64,000 nucleotides of DNA from CAUZIZ01 sp965218775 (GTDB taxonomy: Bacteria > Acidobacteriota > UBA6911 > RPQK01 > JAJDTT01), in assembly GCA_965218775.1 (NCBI GenBank), contig CBDCLS010000005.1, positions 1,054,001 through 1,118,000 of the forward strand, in the 5' to 3' direction. Within the stretch, counting starts at the first letter, position 1. Every line of letters starts with the position of its first letter. The translations under genes were made by a program, and so were the position numbers. This document shows positions 41,896 through 49,323 of the stretch, piece by piece. Below the pieces are notes generated by a model. That model saw nothing but the letters and a program-made list of their open reading frames with translations, was not told the DNA's origin and did not search any database.

Positions 41896-43377
41896 ATGTC
41901 ACAAGAAAGCGGGCGCTATAGTCTCAATCACACTCCTTGCGGTCGTACCCGAAGGGAGTTCTTGTGGGAGGTGGGGGGAGGTTTCGCCGGTCTTGCCCTG
42001 ATCGATCTGCTCTCCAGTGATGGGTTCTTTCTTCAGTCAGCTCAGGCGGCTGCCACTGAGAAGGCGCCGGCGACACTCCTCGCTCCCCAACCTTCCCATT
42101 TCCCGGTCAAAGCCAAGCACGTCATCTTTTTCTTCATGAACGGGGGGCCCAGCCATATAGACCTCTTCGATCCCAAGCCCGCCTTGACCAAGCACAATGG
42201 TCAGCCCTACCAGGGCGAACTGTCCGTGGGCTCGAACAATCGTCCCATCGGCTATTTGATGCAGTCGCCCTTCCCTTTCAAGAAGCACGGTCAAAGCGGA
42301 CTGGAAATCAGCAGCATCTACCCACACCTCTCTCGGCACGCCGACGACCTTTGCGTCGTGAGATCCCTGTACACAGACACCGCCGCCCATGCTTCTGGGG
42401 TAATGCAGATGAACACGGGCAGCGTCATCATCGGGAAGCCCAGCCTGGGCTCCTGGCTGAGCTACGGATTGGGTACGATGAGCGAAGACCTACCCAGTTT
42501 TGTGGTGATGACCGATCCCCGGGGAGGCCCCATCGGCGGCTCTGCCAGCTGGTCGGCGGGCTTCATGCCGGCCGCCTATCAGGGGACGCTGTTTCGCAGC
42601 AAGGGGAGTCCACTCCTGGACCTGGCGACTCCCGATAAAGTCAGCGAGCGCCGGCAGCGCCACTCCCTGGACCTGTTGAATCGCTTGAATCAGAAACATT
42701 TCAGCTCCCGAGAGCAGGAATCCGAATTAGCCGCACGCATCTACTCCTACGAATTGGCCTACCGTATGCAGACTTCGGCCGCCGAGGTCGTGGATCTCGA
42801 CAAGGAGGATGAGAAAACCAAAGACATGTACGGCCTGAACGACAATCTGACCAACGACTTCGGCCGCAAGTGTCTAATTGCACGCCGTCTGGTCGAAAAG
42901 GGAGTGCGCTTCGTTCAGCTCTACTCGGGGGGAGGACACGGCCCCGAAACCTGGGACGGTCACGTCGACTGTATCACCAACCACAAGCTTCATGGATACG
43001 AGACGGATCAGCCCATGGCAGCCCTGATTACGGATCTCAAGCGCAGCGGCCTCTGGGACGAAACCCTGATCATCTGGGGAGGTGAATTCGGCCGGACTCC
43101 TACCAGCGAAGGTGTCGGCAAACCAGGTCGGGATCACAATTGGTATGGCTTCACGATGTGGCTGGCAGGGGCGGGTGTCAAGGGCGGACAGACGATCGGA
43201 GCCACCGACGAACTGGGTTTCAAGGCCGTCGAGGACCCCTATCACGTCTCCGATTTCCACGCCACCGTTCTTCACCTGATGGGCCTCGACCACAAGAGGC
43301 TGACCTACTTCTACCACGGTCTGGAAGAGCGACTCACAGGCCAGCGAGGCACCCTGATCCAGAAGGTGATGGCGTGA
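41896..43377 (+). CDS. Tat-exported DUF1501 (sulfatase-like fold) protein
   Basis: A 493-residue protein whose N-terminus has a twin-arginine signal (TRREFLWEVGGGFAGLALID). The DUF1501 domain follows: HVIFFFMNGGPSHIDLFDPK, LEISSIYPHLSRHADDLCVV, FVVMTDPRGGPIGGSASWSA, GVRFVQLYSGGGHGPETWDG, TLIIWGGEFGRTPTSEG, GRDHNWYGFTMWLAG and HVSDFHATVLHLMGLDHKRL. The fold resembles alkaline phosphatase/sulfatase. It begins 7 bases after the stop of the DUF1549/1553 gene, so the two form an operon, as in many genomes. The true substrate and function of this pair are unknown. Confidence 0.92.
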   Translation: MSQESGRYSLNHTPCGRTRREFLWEVGGGFAGLALIDLLSSDGFFLQSAQAAATEKAPATLLAPQPSHFPVKAKHVIFFFMNGGPSHIDLFDPKPALTKHNGQPYQGELSVGSNNRPIGYLMQSPFPFKKHGQSGLEISSIYPHLSRHADDLCVVRSLYTDTAAHASGVMQMNTGSVIIGKPSLGSWLSYGLGTMSEDLPSFVVMTDPRGGPIGGSASWSAGFMPAAYQGTLFRSKGSPLLDLATPDKVSERRQRHSLDLLNRLNQKHFSSREQESELAARIYSYELAYRMQTSAAEVVDLDKEDEKTKDMYGLNDNLTNDFGRKCLIARRLVEKGVRFVQLYSGGGHGPETWDGHVDCITNHKLHGYETDQPMAALITDLKRSGLWDETLIIWGGEFGRTPTSEGVGKPGRDHNWYGFTMWLAGAGVKGGQTIGATDELGFKAVEDPYHVSDFHATVLHLMGLDHKRLTYFYHGLEERLTGQRGTLIQKVMA

Positions 43378-43452
43378 AGAATAGTGAGCAGTGATGCAGT
43401 GAGCAGTCCCAGAGGCAGCTAGTCCCACCCATTTGATCGCAGAATATCGAAT

Positions 43453-44271
43453 ATGACGAAGCTCAAGCTCATGGCCGTACTGGCCCATCCCGACGATGAA
43501 TCGTTGGGGTTCGGGGGAACACTGGCGAAGTACTCCTCCGAAGGAGTCGAGACCCACGTCGTCACAGCCACACGCGGACAGGCGGGCCGCCACGGTGGCG
43601 GCGGCCCGCATCCGGGTGCAGAAGCTCTCGGCGAAATCCGGGAGGCCGAACTTCGGGTTGCTGCCAGCAAACTGGGTATCCATTCCGTCTCCGTTCTTGA
43701 CTACATGGACGCGGCGCTTGATCGAGCTGAACCGGCTGCGGTCATTTCAGACATCGCCTTGCTCATCCAGCGCGTTCGTCCCCAGGTCCTCGTGACCTTT
43801 GCCCATGAAGGCGGCTACGGGCACCCCGATCACATCGCGATCTGCCAATTCTCGACGGCGGCAGTCGTCTCTGCAGCCCACCCGTCCTCGGCAAACCAAA
43901 GCGCGCCGCCCCACGCCGTCTCCAAGCTCTACTACCTGGCATGGGGACCGGAAACCTGGAGCTCCTACCAGGCCGCTTTCAAGAAGCTCACTAGCACCGT
44001 AGGAGGAGTGGTTCGGCAGGCGGCTCCCTGGCCGGAGTGGTCGATCACGACCCGGATCGATGCCCGTCCCCACTGGCCGATCGTCTGGAAAGCGATCCAG
44101 TGTCACCAGACACAGCTCCCGGGCTATCCGGGGCTTGCCGAAGTTTCAGACGAGCACCATGAAAACCTCTGGGGCCTTCAGAGCTACTACCGCCTTTTCA
44201 GCACCGTAAACGGAGGACGCAACCCCGAGACAGACTTGTTTCAGGGGCTCCGTGAGACAGAATCCGAATGA
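43453..44271 (+). CDS. PIG-L family deacetylase (LmbE-like)
   Basis: A 272-residue cytoplasmic zinc amidase. AVLAHPDDESLGFGGTLAKY at 9-28 gives the first two zinc ligands and the catalytic Asp; GGYGHPDHIAICQF (near 121-134) gives the third ligand. LGEIREAELRVAASKLG is a family segment. Relatives hydrolyse N-acetylglucosaminyl conjugates such as GlcNAc-malate (BshB) or mycothiol intermediates; there is no bacillithiol or mycothiol gene nearby to support that here. The gene is 75 bases downstream of the DUF1501 gene, with a GTGAGCA-type short repeat in between, so it is probably separate. Confidence 0.88.
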   Translation: MTKLKLMAVLAHPDDESLGFGGTLAKYSSEGVETHVVTATRGQAGRHGGGGPHPGAEALGEIREAELRVAASKLGIHSVSVLDYMDAALDRAEPAAVISDIALLIQRVRPQVLVTFAHEGGYGHPDHIAICQFSTAAVVSAAHPSSANQSAPPHAVSKLYYLAWGPETWSSYQAAFKKLTSTVGGVVRQAAPWPEWSITTRIDARPHWPIVWKAIQCHQTQLPGYPGLAEVSDEHHENLWGLQSYYRLFSTVNGGRNPETDLFQGLRETESE

Positions 44272-44378
44272 GCAGCAAAGCTGGTCGGTGCCTCGGACAC
44301 GGCGCAGTGTGGGGGAAGGCACTAGCGTCCCGTCACTCCAGGACACGGACCGGAGACGATTACTGAGAGGCTGGCGCC

Positions 44379-44516
44379 TCTCCTCCAGAAGAGGGCGAGG
44401 AGGCGTCAAGCATCCTCAGAGAAGCCTCGGAACTCCTGATCGAGAACTCTCTCTACAACGGACGTCCGCGCTTCTTTGGATACATCACCTCGTCACCGGT
44501 GCCAATCGGCATGCTT
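44379..44516 (+). pseudogene. internal fragment of a group II PLP-dependent decarboxylase
   Basis: In frame from about 44379 the sequence reads EEASSILREASELLIENSLY and NGRPRFFGYITSSPVPIGML. This is the N-terminal region of the aromatic-L-amino-acid/glutamate decarboxylase-like family, where HPRFFGYI-x-S-x-P-x-P-x-G-M-L-x-D precedes the PLP domain. The match ends exactly where a repetitive segment (GGTGGCCTCCAGGCCGCC at 44517) starts. No start, no PLP lysine and no continuation are present, so it is a gene scar. Confidence 0.6.
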
Positions 44517-44997
44517 GGTGGCCTCCAGGCCGCCGGCTGGGAGCCGAATCATTTGAGAAAGAAACTTCGAAGTACCTGTCGAGGACTTTCAAGAGGGAAT
44601 CCAAACAGAGGTCAATTCCAGCGGGATTGCGTCCAGCCCAGGGTTTCCCAACCCTGGGGGAGCCCACCGCCTTTGGATTTCATCCCTGCAGGGGATGCGT
44701 ACAGGGAGATACGGGAAATTGTGCTGTTGTCCGACTCTCTCCTCGGAACTGGGCCTCATATTGCTAACGAGTCAAGGCGTTCGCGGCACTGTATTGCCCT
44801 ACTGCCGACTGATCACTACCTCACTGCTTACTATTCAAGTTTCAGCCTGGTGTTGCCCCAGCGGTGCTGCCCCATTCGAGAACGAAACTTCGGGTCCGGC
44901 GTAGCGGTGGCCTCCAGGCCGCCGTCCGAGACAAAGGCTCAGAAGAATAAGACTTCGGCCTGGAGACCAAAGCTACTTCTGCAAATGAAGTTTCAGG
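44517..44997. repeat. repeat-rich non-coding region
   Basis: GGTGGCCTCCAGGCCGCC occurs twice, at 44517-44534 and 44906-44923, each near a GAGAA(A/C)GAAACTTCG word. A strong hairpin (CCCAGGGTT-TCCC-AACCCTGGG, 44637-44658) lies between them. The stretch 44813-44850, read on the minus strand, contains CTGAAACTTGAATAGTAAGC, related to CTGAAACTTGAACAGTGAG at 39197-39215. No gene is supported; open frames across it look like artefacts. Confidence 0.55.
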
Positions 44998-45183
44998 TCA
45001 GCCGCCAGTCTTCGTCGTATAGGGGCAGTGCCGGCACCCAGACTCGCAGCAGTAGCCGCGGCGCTTCAGGAATTCTGAGGTCATGACCATCAGGCCATTC
45101 TCCCAGTAGAAATCACGTCCTTCCAGGATTTCCATTGAGGAGGCTTCGGTATGCGCGCCGGTTTCTTCGGACTTCTGTGACAT
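44998..45183 (-). CDS. DUF5522-type small Cys-rich protein
   Basis: A 61-residue protein. LEGRDFYWENGLMVMTSEFL followed by RRGYCCESGCRHCPY is the complete signature of the short DUF5522 family (GRDYY-x-E-x-G-x-x-V-x-T-x-x-x-L-x-x-RGYCC-x-x-x-CRHCPY), whose four Cys and one His may bind a metal ion. The function is unknown. It starts 14 bases after the stop of the cupin gene, so both are probably on one transcript; DUF5522 genes are often near small metabolic genes. Confidence 0.85.
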   Translation of the reverse strand: MSQKSEETGAHTEASSMEILEGRDFYWENGLMVMTSEFLKRRGYCCESGCRHCPYTTKTGG

Positions 45184-45197
45184 CCTACGAGCAATTC

Positions 45198-45557
45198 TCA
45201 GTCTGCGTCCCGGTGGACCGTGTCAGGAGAGAAGGCCGGGAGACACACCGCAATGTATTCGGCTCCTTCCGGTGTGCTGTATCTCACCCACTCACCCGGC
45301 GCAGTTACGACCGCCTGACCCGCTTTGACCTCGAGCACACCATCGGCATGCTCTACCTGGACCAGTCCCTTCAACACCACTGTTATTTCTTCGAAGTCGG
45401 GCGCCTGGCCTGGCTCCTGCCAGCCAGCCGGCGACTGCATCCTCGCCACACTGACCCTACCCTGGGCTGACGCCACCCTTCCCGCGTACTCTTCAATCCT
45501 CTTGGGCTTATTCCCTACTCCTTCAATCACAGTCGGCTGCTCAATCAGCGTAGGCAT
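45198..45557 (-). CDS. single-domain cupin protein
   Basis: A 119-residue small beta-barrel protein. PDFEEITVVLKGLVQVEHAD and VKAGQAVVTAPGEWVRYSTP are the two cupin motifs; the usual metal-binding His residues are mostly replaced (E-E rather than H-x-H), so it may bind a ligand without metal or with an altered site. The ATG at 45557 has GAAAGGATG upstream. With the DUF5522 gene it forms a two-gene operon. The catalytic role, if any, is unknown. Confidence 0.82.
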   Translation of the reverse strand: MPTLIEQPTVIEGVGNKPKRIEEYAGRVASAQGRVSVARMQSPAGWQEPGQAPDFEEITVVLKGLVQVEHADGVLEVKAGQAVVTAPGEWVRYSTPEGAEYIAVCLPAFSPDTVHRDAD

Positions 45558-45732
45558 TTTCGCAACATCCTTTCTTCGCCTCTTCCATGTCGTTCAAGAT
45601 GAGTCGCTCCGGAATCGTCCACCTCAACAATCGTTTTCCGGCAACTCATCAGTGTGTGCAGTCAGGACGGTGTAGAGAGTATCATCGACACTGAAGGTTC
45701 TCAGCCCGAAAGGGCAACGGCCAAACCGCGCA

Positions 45733-46236
45733 ATGGAAACTCGAACCGAGGAGCATAAAGACTGGACTTCAGTCCATGCGGTCAACACGTCCGCCTTCGG
45801 GACGCCAGCCGAGGCGAACCTCGTCGACGCTTTGCGAACACAAGCAAAGCCGATTGTTTCGCTGGTTGCCGAAGCGAAAGGGACCATTGTAGGTCACATC
45901 ATGTTCTCTCCGGTCTTGCTATCCGGCCAACCTCACCTCCAGATCATGGGCCTCGCTCCCCTGGCCGTATTGCCCGAACACCAGGGGAAAGGAATCGGTT
46001 CTGCGCTGGTGAAAACGGGCCTCCAGCACTGCAGGAAGTTGGGCTTCGGCGCGGTGGTCGTCCTGGGACATCCTGAGTATTATCCTCGCTTCGGGTTCGT
46101 TCCTTCTCAACACTTCGGCATCGAATGCCTGTATGAAGTCCCTCAAGAGGTCTTCATGGTCGTCGAGCTTGAACCTCGTTTTCTCCGCGGTGTGTCAGGC
46201 ACGATCAAGTACCATGCAGCGTTCAAAGAGGTCTGA
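45733..46236 (+). CDS. GNAT-family N-acetyltransferase (YhbS-like)
   Basis: A 167-residue acyltransferase. The acetyl-CoA binding motif Q/R-x-x-G-x-G/A is seen as EHQGKGIGSALVKTGLQHC, preceded by LAPLAVLPEHQ and followed by GAVVVLGHPEYYPRFGFVPS, which is characteristic of the YhbS subgroup (predicted small-molecule or protein acetyltransferases). The length is typical. The rpiB gene begins 26 bases downstream in the same direction, so both may be cotranscribed; there is no functional link between them that I know. Confidence 0.9.
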   Translation: METRTEEHKDWTSVHAVNTSAFGTPAEANLVDALRTQAKPIVSLVAEAKGTIVGHIMFSPVLLSGQPHLQIMGLAPLAVLPEHQGKGIGSALVKTGLQHCRKLGFGAVVVLGHPEYYPRFGFVPSQHFGIECLYEVPQEVFMVVELEPRFLRGVSGTIKYHAAFKEV

Positions 46237-46262
46237 TCCCGACGACACATGAGGAGCCATCG

Positions 46263-46715
46263 GTGAACATCGCGATCGCCTCTGACCACGCCGGCTTTCG
46301 CTACAAGGAGCGCATTGCGGCGGTTCTCCGGGAGAAAGGGCATCAGGTACGTGATTTCGGAACCGACTCCACCGACCCGGTGGACTACCCCAAGTTCGTC
46401 GGAGCAGCGGCGCGTGCCGTGGCAACCGGCGAACTCGACCGGGGCATCGTTCTCGGTGGTTCCGGCAACGGAGAAGCGATGGTTGCGAACCGCTACAAAG
46501 GCGTCCGCTGCGCCCTTTGCTGGAGCGTCGAGTCAGCCCGGTTGGCCCGCTCGCACAATGATGCCAACGTCCTTGCCCTGGGAGAGCGCCTCCTAACCGA
46601 AGATCTGGCGCTCGAGATCGTCGAAACCTGGCTGAAGACTGGATTCGAGGGTGGCCGGCACCAGCGGCGGATCGAGCAGATCGATCAAACCTTCGGAACA
46701 GATCCACGACCGTGA
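46263..46715 (+). CDS. rpiB: ribose-5-phosphate isomerase B
   Basis: A 150-residue enzyme interconverting ribose 5-phosphate and ribulose 5-phosphate. IAIASDHAGFRYKERIA is at the N-terminus, then VLGGSGNGEAMVANRYKGVR at about 64-83. The GGSGNGE form lacks the Cys of the E. coli type and has a Glu (about residue 71) that serves as base in the mycobacterial type; ARSHNDANVLALGERL is also conserved. Translation begins at GTG 46263. It follows the GNAT gene closely. Confidence 0.94.
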   Translation: MNIAIASDHAGFRYKERIAAVLREKGHQVRDFGTDSTDPVDYPKFVGAAARAVATGELDRGIVLGGSGNGEAMVANRYKGVRCALCWSVESARLARSHNDANVLALGERLLTEDLALEIVETWLKTGFEGGRHQRRIEQIDQTFGTDPRP

Positions 46716-46873
46716 GCGATTAGGCCCTTTGTTGTTTCGATCAACAAGTCGTTGAAGTGCACGAAATCTGCGAGTGTGGACTGATCGAGATCCGACCAGA
46801 TAGTCTGAATCGTGCCAGCAAATTCGTTGAGGAGCTCTTCCACCATGTCGACTTCATATACCCGGAACATCAC
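46685..46873 (-). CDS. possible small hypothetical protein (uncertain)
   Basis: A 62-codon minus-strand frame reads MMFRVYEVDMVEELLNEFAG, TIQTIWSDLDQSTLADFVHF and NDLLIETTKGLIAHG. The composition is protein-like and helical, but it overlaps the end of rpiB, has no clear ribosome binding site, and the opposite strand is also open. It may be a remnant of a larger gene. Confidence 0.25.
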   Translation of the reverse strand: MMFRVYEVDMVEELLNEFAGTIQTIWSDLDQSTLADFVHFNDLLIETTKGLIAHGRGSVPKV

Positions 46874-47082
46874 ATGCCCCAGAGCGCACCTGGCGGACGG
46901 ATATCACAAGTGACATTCCAATCGCGGTCGGGGGACTGGAGACGTACGACAGTCCTTACTTCCGCTTTACAAGCGTTCCTGTCTATCCGGTGAAGTAGAA
47001 CCCGAACCCGACCTCTTTCCAGGCAAGCGAGTGGAAGCGAGTTCTGTTTCACCCTCTGCCAAGGGGTTTGCCATGAAGCGAT

Positions 47083-47808
47083 TTACGATTGTCTTGTCTT
47101 TCTGCCGTCTGGCCCAGGTGTTTCACCTTGATCCGTCGCTATCAATTCCAACCCTTTCAGACGAAAACTCCGATCCCAGGCGAAAACACCAGCGCGTCGC
47201 ACGACCCTGAGCACATCGGGATTCGTCAGCTGCTCGGCATCCTTTCGTCCTGCCCTGTTCTCGACCCAGTTCAGGAACAGTCCAATCACATTCCCATGGG
47301 TGCATAGGGCTAGCGGACCCTGGCCGTGTCCATCCGCTATGACCTCGACGGCCTTCACAAACCTATTCTGCGCCTCAGCGGATGTCTCGCATCCTGGCAG
47401 GGCAAAATCGAAATCCTCCCATGATCTGCAACAGAGCTCGTGAAAATCATCTCTGAGTTCTTTCGCAACGAGCCGTTCGCGTAGATCGTCAGCCACAACA
47501 ACCTGAACCCTATGCTTTCTAGCGAAAGGCCCCACCGTCTCCCGACAGCGCACGAACGGGCTCGAGAAGATCTGTTCTATTCCAAGTGGTTCAAGCAACT
47601 CTGTCAGCTGTTGCGATTGCCTTTGCCCCTTCGAACTCAGCCTCCACTCCGAGTAATGTTGTGATGCCCTGGGCTGGCTCTGGGCGTGACGGATCAGGTA
47701 CAGGATCGTTTCCAAGCTGTGATTCAGGATACCCCGGCAGAAAGCCACCCGGTGCTTGGACTCTTTGACGAACGCCTCAGCCAACTCACAATCTGTAGAC
47801 AAGCCCAT
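47083..47808 (-). CDS. histidine phosphatase superfamily protein
   Basis: A 241-residue phosphatase (phosphoglycerate-mutase-like branch). ILYLIRHAQSQPRA gives the phosphorylated His in the RHxQ/E motif; LSSKGQRQSQQLTELL, FSSPFVRCRETVGPFA and ALCTHGNVIG (second catalytic His) complete the site. The ATG at 47808 gives 30 extra residues before the core; AGGAG lies very close to it, and a TTG near 47717 could be the real start. The substrate is unknown. Confidence 0.85.
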   Translation of the reverse strand: MGLSTDCELAEAFVKESKHRVAFCRGILNHSLETILYLIRHAQSQPRASQHYSEWRLSSKGQRQSQQLTELLEPLGIEQIFSSPFVRCRETVGPFARKHRVQVVVADDLRERLVAKELRDDFHELCCRSWEDFDFALPGCETSAEAQNRFVKAVEVIADGHGQGPLALCTHGNVIGLFLNWVENRAGRKDAEQLTNPDVLRVVRRAGVFAWDRSFRLKGLELIATDQGETPGPDGRKTRQS

Positions 47809-47970
47809 GTCTCCTATTCTGCTACTCCGACTTCTCCGTCACAACCCAGTACGATGTACTAGCCGCCCCGCCACACCCTACTTGGTACAATCGTCGAAGG
47901 GACACTCCCTTGTTGGATGCAGATCTCACTTGCACAGACCGCGCTCGCTTAACGTCGAGGGACAGGCAAG

Positions 47971-48891
47971 GTGCAACTCTCATCGAAAGAAGCAGAAGCA
48001 GCCATCGACTTCATCACTACTAGAGGACGTTCGCTAGAGTGCGCTCTGTGGAATAACCTCTTCGATGGAGGGCCGGTGGAAGAGGTCCTGGAGGAACTTG
48101 GCAAGTATCAGAATAACGATGGCGGTTTCGGCAGAGCTCTAGAACCGGATCTTAGGGCTCCCGAGAGCTCAGCTCTGTGCACGACGTTTGCTCTGGACCT
48201 TCTTGTAGATCTCTGTATGGGACCCGAGGAACTTTTGGTGGACGGGGCTATCACTTACTTGCTGGAAACATACGATGACTCAAGGCACGTCTGGCGAATC
48301 ATCCCGCCGACGACAGACACGAGTCCTCATGCCCCATGGTGGAATCAAGAAGTGCTAGAGACCGCATTTCAAGGTTTCCTGGCAAATCCTCGAGCCAAGA
48401 TTTGCGGCTACCTCTTCCACTATCAAGAGCTGACGCCCTCGGAACTTCGTGTTGATCTGTTGAATCGAATCCTCTCACACGTGGAATCGGAACCCGACAA
48501 GGTGTTTGCTGATACCTTGAAATGCTATCTGTCCCTGTACCAGTGCAAGAACCTACCCGCTGACGCCAGGGTACGGTTGAAGCCCCAGTTGGACCGGATG
48601 ATTCCGGTCTCAGTTGAAAGCGACAGTTCCAGGTGGGGTAGCTACTGCCTCAAACCCATATCGGTGATCAAGTCGGCTCAATCCCCTTTCCGTGACCGTA
48701 TCAGCGAAGCACTTCACGAGAACCTCGATTACGAGATTCGCACTCAGTGCGATGATGGTTCCTGGAAGCCCTTCTGGTCCTGGGGCGACCTGTATCCGCA
48801 AGACTGGTCGGTGGCCGAGAGAGAATGGAGAGGCATACTAACTCTGGAGACATTGAGGGTCTTACAGGAGTTTGGGAGAATCGAGGGTTAG
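47971..48891 (+). CDS. prenyltransferase/squalene-oxidase-repeat (alpha/alpha toroid) protein
   Basis: A 306-residue cytoplasmic protein. KYQNNDGGFGRALEPDLRAP near residue 46 carries the Q-x-x-D/N-G-G-F/W repeat of the terpenoid cyclase/protein prenyltransferase toroid; further helices with CDDGSWKPFWSWGDLY near the C-terminus supply a second repeat. This length and pattern occur in many soil bacteria as hypothetical proteins with no established activity; the Asp-rich catalytic motifs of squalene-hopene cyclase are not seen. The start is GTG 47971 with AGGCAAG close upstream. It faces the divergent phosphatase gene. Confidence 0.78.
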   Translation: MQLSSKEAEAAIDFITTRGRSLECALWNNLFDGGPVEEVLEELGKYQNNDGGFGRALEPDLRAPESSALCTTFALDLLVDLCMGPEELLVDGAITYLLETYDDSRHVWRIIPPTTDTSPHAPWWNQEVLETAFQGFLANPRAKICGYLFHYQELTPSELRVDLLNRILSHVESEPDKVFADTLKCYLSLYQCKNLPADARVRLKPQLDRMIPVSVESDSSRWGSYCLKPISVIKSAQSPFRDRISEALHENLDYEIRTQCDDGSWKPFWSWGDLYPQDWSVAEREWRGILTLETLRVLQEFGRIEG

Positions 48892-49323
48892 ATCGGATTC
48901 GGGCCAAACTCTCATGAATTCCCGTTTCGGTTTGGAGACGATTTGAGCCGCTGCGCGAAGGAGCTCCAAATCACTCCAGTCCGCCAATCGAGCGAGTCAT
49001 AGGAGTGAAGGACATCGTACGGTTCAATGGCCTGAAGTGGGTTCTCTTGACTCTCTGTTATGCTCGGGTCGTTGCTGGCAGTTCGCGTTCAACACCCGGG
49101 TGCAGTGGCCCGACGGTTGTCACCGGCAGCATCTTCTTCGGATCTTCGGATTCGCAGCATCTCAGGGTCCTCGAGCTTGGACTCCGGAGCTGAATCAAGC
49201 CGATGATGTCTTCTGTTCAGCTGGGCAACAAGAAGATTTTCTATAGATGGTGGCATCGTTCGAAGGCCACAGTACACTGGAACGTAAATCTGCGACGTAG
49301 ACTCGCCGTCCCAACACGGCCTA
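48892..49323. other. intergenic region with a doubtful small frame
   Basis: About 430 bases. A 62-codon plus-strand frame (49005-49193, GTG start) contains a hydrophobic start and VVTGSIFFGSSDSQHLRVLE, which could be the opening of a secreted WD40-type propeller, but it stops at once and has no proper ribosome binding site. I treat it as a possible gene remnant only. Confidence 0.35.

Noticed and set aside
44252..45086. Plus-strand frames of 171 and 195 codons in the repeat region
   Set aside because: Only about 46 codons (44379-44516) resemble a protein family; the rest runs through repeats and hairpins.
46757..46993. 78-codon plus-strand frame, and a third frame ending DITSDIPIAVGGLETYDSPY
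   Set aside because: Protein-like in places but without start, ribosome binding site or family; three frames compete over the same bases.
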